This document shows, piece by piece, positions 28,201-36,603 of a stretch of 64,000 nucleotides of DNA. The translations under genes were made by a program, and so were the position numbers. The notes beneath the pieces were generated by a model. It had not been told where the DNA came from. It worked only from the letters and a program-made list of their open reading frames with translations, and made no database searches. Numbering within the stretch: the stretch's first letter is position 1; each line of letters starts with the position of its first letter. The DNA is from Collimonas fungivorans. Its GTDB lineage: Bacteria; Pseudomonadota; Gammaproteobacteria; Burkholderiales; Burkholderiaceae_D. The stretch is taken from assembly GCF_001584145.1 (NCBI RefSeq), contig NZ_CP013232.1, forward strand, positions 3,782,001-3,846,000, in the 5' to 3' direction.

Positions 28201-28887
28201 ATGCACATTTCCTTTCAGGTCGACAGCGAGCAAGGCTCGTCTCAGCTCGACACCGACATCCACACCTTGGTCGTGGCCGGCTGGGCCGGGCGCGACCATG
28301 CGGCCATCGAACATCACATCGAAGAGCTGGCGGCGCTCGGCATCTCGCGTCCCAGCGCCGTGCCGCTGTATTATCGCATCGCCAGCAACCAGCTGACCCA
28401 GGCCGGACAAGTGCAGGTGGTCGGCCCCGATTCGTCGGGCGAAGTGGAAACCTTTGTGTTTGCCGTCGACGGCGAACTGTATGTCAGCATCGCTTCCGAC
28501 CATACCGACCGCAAGCTGGAAGCGCACAGCGTAGCGCTGTCGAAACAGGCATGCGTCAAGCCTGTCGCCGCCGGCGCCTGGCGCCTGGCCGAGGTCGCCG
28601 ATTATTGGGATGAGCTGGTGATCCGCTCCTACATCGAGGAAAACGGCGAGACAGTGCTTTATCAGGAAGGCCCGCTGGCCTCGCTGCGCACGCCACAGGA
28701 CCTGATCGCCGGCTATACCAACGGCGCCGCCACGCTGCCGGCAGGCAGCGGCATGACCTGCGGCACCGTCGCCGCGATCGGCGGCATCCGTCCGGCACAG
28801 TCATTTACAATGGAACTGTTCGACCCGCGCCGGCAACGCACTTTGCGTCATCACTACCAGGTTGAAGTGCTGCCCGAAGTTGCTTGA
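28201..28887 (+). CDS. DUF2848 family protein
   Basis: 228 aa, matching the DUF2848 family in length and pattern (HTLVVAGWAGRDHAAIEHHIEELAALGI, then VPLYYRIA and SDHTDRKLE). The EALGI/PLFYR-like blocks recall the fumarylacetoacetate-hydrolase group, so a C-C hydrolase or lyase role is conceivable, but no activity is established. Its position between a transporter and an amidase suggests a role in breaking down the imported compound. Confidence 0.78.
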   Translation: MHISFQVDSEQGSSQLDTDIHTLVVAGWAGRDHAAIEHHIEELAALGISRPSAVPLYYRIASNQLTQAGQVQVVGPDSSGEVETFVFAVDGELYVSIASDHTDRKLEAHSVALSKQACVKPVAAGAWRLAEVADYWDELVIRSYIEENGETVLYQEGPLASLRTPQDLIAGYTNGAATLPAGSGMTCGTVAAIGGIRPAQSFTMELFDPRRQRTLRHHYQVEVLPEVA

Positions 28888-28930
28888 AGCTTGCTTGAAT
28901 ACCGGATTCCACACCATTTCACGAGGCCGC

Positions 28931-30289
28931 ATGACTACCAAGCCACCTACCCTGCAATCCCTGGCCACAGCCCTAAGCCAGAATGCCGTCAGTTCGGCCG
29001 CCCTCACCGAAGCCGCGCTGCAACGCGCGCTGGAGCCATCCGGCGAAGGCAGCCGGGTGTTTACTGAACTGTATGCCGCGCCGGCACGGGCGGCGGCGCA
29101 AGCTTCCGACCTGCTGCGCGCCAGCGGCCAGCTGCGTTCGCCGATAGACGGCTTGCCGATTTCAGTCAAAGACCTGTTCGACGTCGCCGGCAGCACCACG
29201 CTGGCCGGTTCGGTGGCGCTGCGCGACGCCGCTCCGGCCAGCGTCAGTTCGGTGGCGGTACAGCGTCTGCTGGCAGCCGGCGCGGTCATCGTGGGCCGCA
29301 CCAACATGACCGAATTCGCCTATTCCGGCCTCGGCATCAATCCGCACTACGGCACCCCCCGCAATCCTTGGGACAGAAGCACCGGCCGCATACCGGGCGG
29401 CTCCTCGTCCGGCGCCGCGGTTTCGGTCAGCGATGCCATGGCAGTCGCCGCCATCGGTTCCGATACCGGCGGTTCGGTGCGCATCCCGGCCGCGCTGTGC
29501 GGGCTGACCGGCTTCAAACCGACCGCGCGCCGGGTCTCGCTGCAGGGCGTATTGCCGCTGTCGACGCAACTGGATTCGATTGGCCCTATCGCCAACAGCG
29601 TCGCCTGTTGCGCCACCCTCGATGCGATACTGGCCGGTGAACCGGTAGTGCCGCTGCAGCCGTATTCGCTGCGCGGCCTGCGCCTGGCGCTGCCGACCAC
29701 GCTGGTGCTGGACGGCATGGACCAGCACGTCGCAGCGGCGTTTGCCAGCGCACGCCAGCGGCTGCAAGCGGCGGGGGCTCTGATCGAAGAAATCGAGATA
29801 CCCGAATTTGCAGCGCTGGGAGCAATCAACGCCAAAGGCGGGTTTACCGGCGCCGAAGCCTATGCCTGGCATCGCGCGCTGATCGCCGAGCGCGCCGCCG
29901 CTTACGATCCGCGCGTGATTTCGCGCATCTTGCGCGGCAAGGAAATCAGCGCAGCCGACCTGATCGACCTGTTCGCGGCGCGCAAGCAGTGGATCGCGGC
30001 GGTCGAACGCAGGATCGCGGGTTACGATGCGCTGCTGTTGCCGACCGTGCCTGTCGTCGCGCCGCTGATTACCGAGCTGGAAGCCAGCGATGAAGCGTAT
30101 TTCGCCGCCAACGGCCTGATCTTGCGCAATCCGTCGGTGATCAACTTTCTCGACGGCTGCGCGCTCTCCTTGCCTTGTCATGCCGCGGGCACTGCGCCGG
30201 TCGGCCTGATGCTGGCCGGCGCCGGCGGCAATGACCGCAAGATCCTGGAAATCGGGCTGGCGGTTGAGGCTGCGCTAGCCGCGGCCTGA
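28931..30289 (+). CDS. Amidase (amidase-signature family)
   Basis: 452 aa from the ATG at 28931, shortly after ACGAGG; an earlier frame start overlaps the DUF2848 gene and is not preferred. The Ser-cisSer-Lys triad is present: Lys80 in ISVKD, a serine within GGSSSG (156-161), and nucleophile Ser182 in GSDTGGSVR. These enzymes cleave carboxamides, arylamides or carbamates. With the MFS and DUF2848 genes it forms a likely catabolic unit. It is followed by a perfect palindromic repeat that probably ends the transcript. Confidence 0.9.
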   Translation: MTTKPPTLQSLATALSQNAVSSAALTEAALQRALEPSGEGSRVFTELYAAPARAAAQASDLLRASGQLRSPIDGLPISVKDLFDVAGSTTLAGSVALRDAAPASVSSVAVQRLLAAGAVIVGRTNMTEFAYSGLGINPHYGTPRNPWDRSTGRIPGGSSSGAAVSVSDAMAVAAIGSDTGGSVRIPAALCGLTGFKPTARRVSLQGVLPLSTQLDSIGPIANSVACCATLDAILAGEPVVPLQPYSLRGLRLALPTTLVLDGMDQHVAAAFASARQRLQAAGALIEEIEIPEFAALGAINAKGGFTGAEAYAWHRALIAERAAAYDPRVISRILRGKEISAADLIDLFAARKQWIAAVERRIAGYDALLLPTVPVVAPLITELEASDEAYFAANGLILRNPSVINFLDGCALSLPCHAAGTAPVGLMLAGAGGNDRKILEIGLAVEAALAAA

Positions 30290-30303
30290 CGCTGATCGAC
30301 ATG

Positions 30304-30331
30304 GTAGGGTGGGCACAGGTGCCCACCCTAC
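30304..30331. repeat. Perfect GTAGGGTGGGCAC palindrome between convergent genes
   Basis: Arms GTAGGGTGGGCAC (30304-30316) and GTGCCCACCCTAC (30319-30331) around AG: a perfect 13-bp inverted repeat, 14 bp after the amidase stop and 4 bp before the DUF1223 stop. It is the cleanest copy of the family also seen at 11270 and 17649, and is likely a bidirectional transcript end. Confidence 0.75.
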
Positions 30332-30335
30332 TTCT

Positions 30336-31148
30336 TCAGTGATCGACCGCCAGCCTGGCTACCTGCAATACTTCCCCGCTGCGGGCATTCTGGACAAAGG
30401 CGACAATGCCGAAACGGTCGGCGCGGACGTCCGTGCCTATGCTGTCGAGCGCGATCTTCTCATTGATCTGCACCATGCCATCCGTCAATGCAAACGGACC
30501 AAGCCAGCGCCGCACTACATAGTCGTGGTGCAGGGTCACGCCATCGTTCTCGCCAGCAGCCACCTTGGATACCAGCTGGTTTTCGTAGAGCGCGACGTAG
30601 GCGTTATGGCCATCTTTGGAAGGCTGACGCAGCTTGACCTTGGTCGACAAGTCGAAATTGCGCGCCGCCGTGCCGGACAACTTGATGGCGATGTCTGCCG
30701 GCGACGGCTGCTCCGTGATTTTGGCGACCGCGGCGTCAAATGCCTTGTTCGCGCTCCACTGCCTCAGCTCGCGGCCGCCGACGAAAATTTCCGGCGTGTA
30801 GACCACGCGACTGTTGGTGAACGCCGCCAGTTCCTGCTGCCGCACGGTGAAGCGGTGGTCGCCGAACCTGTCCTTCCAGCCCAGGTCGTCCCAATAATCG
30901 ACATGCAGGGCCAGCGGCACGATGCGCTCCGGTCCGGCCTGGCCTGGCTTGGCTTGCGCGCCTTGCCTGGACAGCCACTGGTCGGCCGGCGGGCAGCTGT
31001 TGCAGCCTTCGCTGGAATACAGTTCGACCAGCGCCACCCGGTTGGCCGGGCTCTGCGCGCTGTAGTCCTGCGCCTGGGCGGCGGATGCAAGTCCGAACCC
31101 AAGCATCGTCAATACAAGCTGTTTTGAAACATCGATAAGGATCTGCAC
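30336..31148 (-). CDS. DUF1223 secreted thioredoxin-fold protein
   Basis: 270 aa from a GTG at 31148 preceded by AGGAGAG at six-base spacing; ATG starts at 31169 and 31217 are also open. A signal peptide (KQLVLTMLGFGLASAAQAQ) leads to a mature domain beginning VALVELYSSEGCNSCPPAD, with the CxxC site typical of DUF1223, a thioredoxin-like family exported to the periplasm. Function is unknown, possibly thiol redox. The open frame continues upstream to 31691 only because it runs antisense-like through the next gene. Confidence 0.82.
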   Translation of the reverse strand: MQILIDVSKQLVLTMLGFGLASAAQAQDYSAQSPANRVALVELYSSEGCNSCPPADQWLSRQGAQAKPGQAGPERIVPLALHVDYWDDLGWKDRFGDHRFTVRQQELAAFTNSRVVYTPEIFVGGRELRQWSANKAFDAAVAKITEQPSPADIAIKLSGTAARNFDLSTKVKLRQPSKDGHNAYVALYENQLVSKVAAGENDGVTLHHDYVVRRWLGPFALTDGMVQINEKIALDSIGTDVRADRFGIVAFVQNARSGEVLQVARLAVDH

Positions 31149-31243
31149 CTGACTCTCCTGGCTGTTCATCTGTAGCTTGGTCGCGCTGGGCGTCACTTCC
31201 TTACAGATCAGCTTCATTTCAAGCCCGGCCTCTTGCCAGTGCC

Positions 31244-32056
31244 CTATGGCGCCCGATACAAATTGATCACGTCGCGCTCGACCCGCACCAGGTTTTGCCC
31301 GGCATCCACCACAAACTCTGCGCCATTGAAAGACGGCCTGGTCAGCAGCAGGATGGCATCGGCGATTTCCGCGATCGGCGCGATATATCCGAGCGGCGTA
31401 GAACGGGCCGAGGAATATTCGAAATCGGCCTGGCTCTGGTCGCCGCTGGTTGTCATCAGGCCGGGATACAAGGCATTGACGCGCAGCACCGGCGCCGCCG
31501 ACATCGCCAGCATCGCGGTCAGGTTGCCCAGCGCGGCTTTCGCCACGGTGTAGCTGAAATCCTCCGGATGAAAATTGGCGTGCACCTTCTGGTCCACCAC
31601 ATTGATCACCACACCCTGCTGGGCGCGCTGCATGGCTTGCCGGTGAAATGCCTGGGTCAGCAACAGCGGCGCGCGGCAGTTCACCTGCCATGAACGCTCC
31701 AGGTCCGGCAGGGCAAAATCGGCCAGCGTATCCGGGAAAAAAACCGCAGCGCAGTTCACCAGCACATCGAGCCGGCCGAACCTGGCGTAGACCGCCTCTA
31801 TCATTGCCGTCAGCTGCTCCGGCGCTTGCAGGTCGGCCTGCAGGGCGAGCGCACTGCCGCCGCCGGCTTCGATGGCTTGCACCGTATCCAGCGCTTCTTG
31901 CCGCGAACTTCCGTAGTGCACTGCCACCGTATAACCGGCTTGCGCAAACCGCTCGGCGATCACGCGCCCGACCCGCTTGGCGGCGCCAGTGATCAGCACC
32001 ACGGCGGGCGCCGTATCGGCCTGCGGGTTGACCTGCATCTCAGCGTGCTTGTTCAA
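31244..32056 (-). CDS. folM: Short-chain dehydrogenase, pteridine/dihydromonapterin reductase-like
   Basis: 270 aa from a TTG at 32056 that overlaps the phhB stop (TTGA); an ATG at 32038 is an alternative. The Rossmann motif TGAAKRVG followed by HYGSSR fits NADPH-preferring pteridine reductases. The catalytic YTVAK and the closing [18 protein letters not shown] are present. FolM makes tetrahydromonapterin, the pterin cofactor of bacterial phenylalanine hydroxylase. The neighbouring pterin carbinolamine dehydratase gene strengthens the assignment. Confidence 0.82.
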   Translation of the reverse strand: MNKHAEMQVNPQADTAPAVVLITGAAKRVGRVIAERFAQAGYTVAVHYGSSRQEALDTVQAIEAGGGSALALQADLQAPEQLTAMIEAVYARFGRLDVLVNCAAVFFPDTLADFALPDLERSWQVNCRAPLLLTQAFHRQAMQRAQQGVVINVVDQKVHANFHPEDFSYTVAKAALGNLTAMLAMSAAPVLRVNALYPGLMTTSGDQSQADFEYSSARSTPLGYIAPIAEIADAILLLTRPSFNGAEFVVDAGQNLVRVERDVINLYRAP

Positions 32057-32355
32057 TTTTTGACGGCAGCGGCGGCGTGACGGTCCATGAATTGCGCCAG
32101 GCGCACGTCGAGATCGGTAACGCCGTTGGCGTCATGGGTCGTCAGCAGCACGACCACGCGGTTATAGACGTTGGACCACTCGGGGTGATGGTCCATTTTT
32201 TCCGCCAGCAAAGCCGCCTGGGTCATGAAGCCGAAAGCCGCGTTGAAGTCGGCAAACAGGAAAGTCTTTTGAATCGCATCGCGGCCATCGGTTGCGGTCC
32301 AGCCGTTCAGGCCCTGGATTGCGGCTGCAGCGCCGATGTGGGTGGAGCTTGGCAT
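32053..32355 (-). CDS. phhB: Pterin-4-alpha-carbinolamine dehydratase
   Basis: 100 aa from the ATG at 32355; the frame extends to 32484 but that part overlaps the hydrolase gene upstream. The active-site string [23 protein letters not shown] with the paired His is diagnostic. It dehydrates the 4a-hydroxypterin released by aromatic amino acid hydroxylases so that it can be reduced again. It overlaps the pteridine reductase by four bases, making a compact pterin-recycling pair. No phhA is in the window. Confidence 0.94.
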   Translation of the reverse strand: MPSSTHIGAAAAIQGLNGWTATDGRDAIQKTFLFADFNAAFGFMTQAALLAEKMDHHPEWSNVYNRVVVLLTTHDANGVTDLDVRLAQFMDRHAAAAVKN

Positions 32356-32434
32356 TGAAGTATCCGTTCGTGAAAACTTCAATTCTATAACCGGAAGCAG
32401 CCGAATGCTTAAAAGATGCGCGACCCAGGGCTGT

Positions 32435-33433
32435 TCAATCGGGTTTCGGCAGTTTTCGGTTAAAAAAGTCGACAATTTCGGCATTTAATTGCGCATGCTC
32501 CGCAACCCGGTCCACTCCAGGGGCGTCCACGCACAAGTATGGCGTCCTGGACTTCATGACAGCGCTGCAAGGCGCAATGAATACGTAATGGCCGCCGGCC
32601 AGCTCGCCACGTTCGACGCTGGCCGGCAGCAGGCTCAGCAGATGGTCGGTGTTCCATTGATTGCGCAAGACCTGGTCGTCGCTGGCTTTATAGATGCGCA
32701 ACGGTATCGTCACATCCGCCACGCTTTTTGCATCGAACATGATGCTGAACGGCGCCATGGCTACCGCGGCGCGCACCCGTTTATCGGCCGGCACGCTCCA
32801 GCCGGGACGGGTAATCCGGAGTTTCGCATGGCTGCCGTCCGGACACACTTCATGATCGTCGACGTGCGCCGCGCAATAGGCACTGTATAAAGCGGGGTCC
32901 GGTTTGGCGCCGGCCATCACCATGGTGGTATAGGCGCCGGCAGAGAAGCCGGCCATGCCGATGCGCCCGGCGTCGATCGCCGCACCGATCCGCTGGTCGG
33001 CCAGGACCGCATCCAGCGTTGCTGCTGCCTGCCACGGACGGCCGATGATCTGCACGTCGGTGAACCTGCCCTCAGGCTGGTCATAGCTGTCGCCAAGATG
33101 GCGCGGCGCCGCCACTACATAACCGTGTCCGGCCAGGGCTTCTGCCAGGTCGCTGTGGCCGAATTCGCTGCCGCCGCTGCCGTGCGACAGGATGATCAGC
33201 GGATGTAGTCCAGAGGTGATGGCGGCGCCGCGAGTGGCGTGGATAGTATAGGGGCCGGCCTGCCATTCGACCTGCGGCTCGGCGGTCGGATACCAGACCG
33301 CCACCGGCACGGCATACTCGCCGCTGGTGGTGAGGCTGAGGAAGCCTATATTCGTCTGCTCGCCGCGGGCCGATGCCGGCGCCGTGAACATGCTGCAAAT
33401 CAGGGTCAATACCGCCGCGGACAGAAAACGCAT
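32435..33433 (-). CDS. Secreted alpha/beta hydrolase (dienelactone hydrolase/PAF-acetylhydrolase-like)
   Basis: 332 aa. Signal peptide 1-22 ([17 protein letters not shown]). Oxyanion region ILSHGSGGS (81-89), nucleophile elbow GFSAG (162-166, Ser164), a likely acid in YKASDDQV and a His in GGHYVF. Members are periplasmic or secreted hydrolases with broad esterase activity; the substrate is unknown. It lies 79 bp upstream of phhB on the same strand and may share its transcript. Confidence 0.85.
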   Translation of the reverse strand: MRFLSAAVLTLICSMFTAPASARGEQTNIGFLSLTTSGEYAVPVAVWYPTAEPQVEWQAGPYTIHATRGAAITSGLHPLIILSHGSGGSEFGHSDLAEALAGHGYVVAAPRHLGDSYDQPEGRFTDVQIIGRPWQAAATLDAVLADQRIGAAIDAGRIGMAGFSAGAYTTMVMAGAKPDPALYSAYCAAHVDDHEVCPDGSHAKLRITRPGWSVPADKRVRAAVAMAPFSIMFDAKSVADVTIPLRIYKASDDQVLRNQWNTDHLLSLLPASVERGELAGGHYVFIAPCSAVMKSRTPYLCVDAPGVDRVAEHAQLNAEIVDFFNRKLPKPD

Positions 33434-33578
33434 GTCGTCTCCAGGTTAAACGAAAGATCCGGACCGCATGCTGCAATCCGGCATAGCGGCAATTGTATGG
33501 CGTGGCCGCATGACGCAACTGACCAGGATTGCTGATTTGCTTGGCATAATGGCGGTCTGTGAAACTTCCTCGGGCGCC

Positions 33579-34118
33579 ATGAAATTCCTCGCCATCTCAG
33601 GCAGCCTGCGTGCTGCCTCCCACAATTCGGCCCTGTTGCGGGCCATGGCGCGCCTGGCGCCGGCCGGCGCCAGCGTGACGCTGTACCGTGGCCTGGGCGA
33701 CTTGCCCCTGTTTAATCCCGATATCGAAGCCAGCGACCCGGCCCCTGTGGCAGATCTGCGCAGCCGGATCGTGGCCGCCGACGCCCTGCTGATCGCCAGC
33801 CCGGAGTATGCGCACGGCATTACCGGCGCCATGAAGAATGCTCTCGACTGGATGGTGGGTTGCGAAGCTTTTGTGCTGAAGCCGGTGGCATTGCTGAATG
33901 CCTCGCCGAGGGCGGTGCACGCCCAGGCATCCTTAAGGGAAATCGTGACGATGATGTCGGCGCAGATTGTCGAAGCGGCATCGGTCACCGTCCCCATCCT
34001 TGGTTCGCACCTCAGCGAAGACGAGATCGTCCTGCACCCGGAGATTTCGGCAACGCTGCGCGGCGCCCTGCTCTCGTTGCATGCCGCCGTGCTGGCGGCA
34101 CGCTCGCAGCCACAATAA
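33579..34118 (+). CDS. NADPH-dependent FMN reductase family protein
   Basis: 179 aa from the ATG at 33579 (MKFLAISGSLRAASHNSALL), the usual family start; upstream in-frame ATGs at 33510 and 33549 would add atypical residues. The flavodoxin-like fold is marked by GSLRAASHN (phosphate loop) and SPEYAHGITGAMKNALDWMVG. Such enzymes reduce FMN, quinones, azo dyes or chromate. Its TAA abuts the TAA of the next, oppositely oriented gene with no bases between. Confidence 0.88.
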   Translation: MKFLAISGSLRAASHNSALLRAMARLAPAGASVTLYRGLGDLPLFNPDIEASDPAPVADLRSRIVAADALLIASPEYAHGITGAMKNALDWMVGCEAFVLKPVALLNASPRAVHAQASLREIVTMMSAQIVEAASVTVPILGSHLSEDEIVLHPEISATLRGALLSLHAAVLAARSQPQ

Positions 34119-34475
34119 TTACGCCAGTGTCAGCAAGCCGAGAGCGACGATAGCCGGCACTGCCTGTATGTACAAGATCTTGCGGCTGACCGTGAGCGCA
34201 CCGAAGATGCCGGCGATGACCACGCAGGCCAGGAAAAAGATCTTGATCGCATACCCCGGCGTACCCAGGCACAAACCCCAGGCCAGGCCGGCAGCCAGGA
34301 AGCCGTTGTACAAACCCTGGTTGGCGGCCAGCGCCTTGGAGGCGGCGGCGAACTCCGGCGTCAGCCTGAAAGTCTTGAGGCCGAACGGCTTATCCCACAA
34401 GAACATTTCAAGCACCAGGAAATACACGTGTAGCAAGGCGACCAGGGCAATCAGCAGGTTGGTGACAGTATTCAA
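34119..34475 (-). CDS. DUF1304 small membrane protein
   Basis: 118 aa with four predicted membrane helices and the family landmarks HVYFLVLEMFLWDKP and NQGLYNGFLAAGLAWG. Function is unknown across the family. It converges stop-to-stop with the FMN reductase gene (34118/34119), so there is no room for a terminator and the two transcripts must overlap. Confidence 0.85.
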   Translation of the reverse strand: MNTVTNLLIALVALLHVYFLVLEMFLWDKPFGLKTFRLTPEFAAASKALAANQGLYNGFLAAGLAWGLCLGTPGYAIKIFFLACVVIAGIFGALTVSRKILYIQAVPAIVALGLLTLA

Positions 34476-34557
34476 GGCAGGCTCCGTTTTTTAATGTTAG
34501 TGCCTGCCGCCCCTGTTTTATTAGCAGAACGGCGGCAGGCGTTGTGAAAGTCTGCTT

Positions 34558-35208
34558 TCAGGCCTTGGCCGCGACTTGGCTGGCATGCTGCGCCGCCAGT
34601 TCGGCGTCGAGGGCCTTGACGCGCTGTGCGGCCGGGCGTGCATTGACCCGGTCGATATAAGCCTGGATCAGCGGCGACATAGGCACCAGCTGGAAAGCCG
34701 TGGTCCAGGTCAGTGCGGTGCCCCACAGTACATCGGCGGCGCTGAATTTTTCACCCAGGATATAGGGTCCGCTGGCCAACTGGTCAGTCAAGGTCTTCAG
34801 CATCGTATCGAAATCGCCGTAAGGGCAAGTCGACGGCGCCACCGGCGGGTGCTTTTGCGCCCGGTCGACCACCGCCGGCTCGAAACAGGAACCGTAGTAC
34901 ACCATCCAGCGCAGGTACGGGCCGCGCAGCGGATCGTCCAGCGCGGGCGCCAGGCCGGCATCCTGGTACAGGTCGGCCAGGTACAGGAAGACCGCGACCT
35001 GTTCTGTAATCAGCGCTTCGCCATGGCGGATCGCGGGCACTTTGCCCATGGGATTGATCGCCAGGTATGCAGGACCGCGCTGCTCGCCCGCCTTCATGTT
35101 GAGCGCGTGCAGCTGGTAGTCGGCGCCCAGCTCCTCAAGCAGGATGCGGGCGCCCGTCGAGCGGGTGTTCGGCGAATGGAAAAATGTTACGCGGCGGTTC
35201 GGTGTCAT
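34558..35208 (-). CDS. Glutathione S-transferase family protein
   Basis: 216 aa from the ATG at 35208, preceded by AGGAGATGCC. N-terminal thioredoxin-like domain with FFHSPNTRSTGARILLEELGADY and the cis-Pro/ESQ-like region GKVPAIRHGEALITEQVAV. The C-terminal helical domain has the N-capping motif GEKFSAADVLWG. It conjugates glutathione to small electrophiles or isomerises them; the substrate is unknown. Confidence 0.9.
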   Translation of the reverse strand: MTPNRRVTFFHSPNTRSTGARILLEELGADYQLHALNMKAGEQRGPAYLAINPMGKVPAIRHGEALITEQVAVFLYLADLYQDAGLAPALDDPLRGPYLRWMVYYGSCFEPAVVDRAQKHPPVAPSTCPYGDFDTMLKTLTDQLASGPYILGEKFSAADVLWGTALTWTTAFQLVPMSPLIQAYIDRVNARPAAQRVKALDAELAAQHASQVAAKA

Positions 35209-35578
35209 GGCATCTCCTGGTTTTATTTTTATGGCGCTTCGGTCAGTAATATATCCCAAGCGTGGCCGACACATAGCGAAACAACTAGATAAAATTTTTA
35301 CCTTGCATTAGTCGGAATCCTCTATTCGGGCTGCACCGGATCGTGCTTTATTAATCTATTTGCAAGCCCGCCGCGGTGGCCGCAGCCGCTGCCGCTGCCT
35401 CTGCAAAAACAGGAATTTTCATAGAGAAACCGCGCGGGGACGCGGCTCCGCGCCGCGCTCGACATACCGGCCTGGCGCTGTAAGTCAACTGTGAAAAGTG
35501 TAAGCAAATGCACGGGACACATTCCTGAAATTCGCGCTTCGTAGAATCGATAGCACTGGACAACTTCAGGAGCGCAAA
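35209..35578. other. Divergent intergenic region, nothing distinct
   Basis: About 370 bp between the GST gene and the WxxGxW gene. It must hold both promoters. Its centre (around 35365-35470) is GC-rich, with imperfect CGCGGCTCCGCG-type self-complementarity. I see no gene, RNA or convincing operator. Confidence 0.35.
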
Positions 35579-35980
35579 TTGAAACACCCTCTGAGCATCG
35601 CAGCGATCATCGCCGGCCGCTTTTCATCGTTCGCCAGCTTGCCGTCAAGGACCCAGGGCGGTCCCGACATCATTCTCAAGAACGCGCCGCCGGCACCAAA
35701 AACGGAAGCCGAGCCGGCCCCGCGCGCCGGGCTGGTGTGGAGTCCTGGATTCTGGAATTATGTGGGTGGCTGGTATGTATGGGAAGCCGGCCACTGGGAG
35801 CTGGAGCGCGACAATCAGCTTTACCTGAAACCGGGCTGGCAGAAAGTGATACACGGCTGGCAGCTGCAGCGCGGCGAATGGCGCGTCACTTCAGTCAGCT
35901 TCATCAAGCGGGGAAATCCTGCCAAGGCGGCAGACGATGCTCCGGAACCGCAATACGATCCGCTTGCGGCGTTTCGCTAG
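35579..35980 (+). CDS. WxxGxW-repeat (BcpO-related) exported protein
   Basis: 133 aa, starting at a TTG with AGGAGC six bases upstream. A short signal-like N-terminus (SIAAIIAGRFSSFA) is followed by the Trp-rich repeat region: WSPGFWNYVGGWYVWEAGHW, then YLKPGWQKVIHGWQLQRGEW. These YxWxGxW repeats occur in small periplasmic or envelope proteins of Burkholderiales; function is unknown. The signal peptide is poor, which together with the TTG start hints that the N-terminus may be misjudged. Confidence 0.68.
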   Translation: MKHPLSIAAIIAGRFSSFASLPSRTQGGPDIILKNAPPAPKTEAEPAPRAGLVWSPGFWNYVGGWYVWEAGHWELERDNQLYLKPGWQKVIHGWQLQRGEWRVTSVSFIKRGNPAKAADDAPEPQYDPLAAFR

Positions 35981-35992
35981 CACAAAGAATTA

Positions 35993-36208
35993 TTATCCGA
36001 CCTGTTTGGCCAGTGCATCGCGGCGCTGGCGGCTGCGTTCCTGGCAACGGAAACAGATCCAGCGCTTGGATTTATTGCGCAACACGAAATCGCCTTCCGT
36101 CACCGAGACTTCACCCTGGTGATGCGAGCAGAATCGCTTGCCGGTAACGTTTGCCGTGGCCTGTGTCACCAGCGCCAGCCGGTCTTGTCGTTGCAGATAT
36201 GCGGTCAT
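35993..36208 (-). CDS. Small putative zinc-binding protein
   Basis: 71 aa. A CSHH element (Cys27, His29, His30) and a CFRC element (Cys52, Cys55) could bind one zinc. The rest is basic (RQERSRQRRDALAKQ-like C-terminus). It is not a named family I recognise. The TTG-initiated neighbour ends 12 bp away in the opposite direction. Coding status rests on the paired Cys/His motifs and normal codon use. Confidence 0.55.
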   Translation of the reverse strand: MTAYLQRQDRLALVTQATANVTGKRFCSHHQGEVSVTEGDFVLRNKSKRWICFRCQERSRQRRDALAKQVG

Positions 36209-36255
36209 TGCTGGTTCTTCCTTGATTGCTTGCCCGGTTCAGGCCCGGGCGATTA

Positions 36256-36480
36256 CTATTTTCCAAATGGATTGATATTTACGGCGTCTTGCGCCTTCGC
36301 CGACAATCCCGGCGATGCGGTCGTCGCTGCGGCGGCTGAGGAGCCGCCCTGCGCATGGGCCGCAAGCGCGGCCTGAGTTCCGGTTTGCGCGATCGAATCG
36401 TCCACCGAAAAAACGGCATAGATACCGCCGGCGCCCAGCACAAGGGCGGCAACAATCCATCTGAAATTCGATTTGTTCAT
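36256..36480 (-). CDS. Small membrane-anchored Ala-rich protein
   Basis: 74 aa from the ATG at 36480 (AGGA seven bases upstream). One N-terminal hydrophobic segment (RWIVAALVLGAGGIYAVFSV, about 6-25), then an Ala/Gly/Ser-rich tail ending NINPFGK. It may be an uncleaved anchor or a secreted peptide. It lies 124 bp downstream of the S53 protease gene on the same strand, so it could be on the same transcript. No known family is recognised. Confidence 0.55.
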   Translation of the reverse strand: MNKSNFRWIVAALVLGAGGIYAVFSVDDSIAQTGTQAALAAHAQGGSSAAAATTASPGLSAKAQDAVNINPFGK

Positions 36481-36603
36481 CTCCGGTTCCTCGCATGCAA
36501 ACACAATCCGATCACTGCAGGTACCGCCATTTCGTCGCCGCCGCGGACCGGATCGAACCGCGGCGGCGATTTCAAACAAGCTAACTACAAAAACCGCGGA
36601 CGA

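Noticed and set aside
31149..31691. N-terminal extension of the DUF1223 frame
   Set aside because: It runs through the pteridine reductase gene on the same strand in another frame; the signal peptide and a good ribosome-binding site place the start near 31148.
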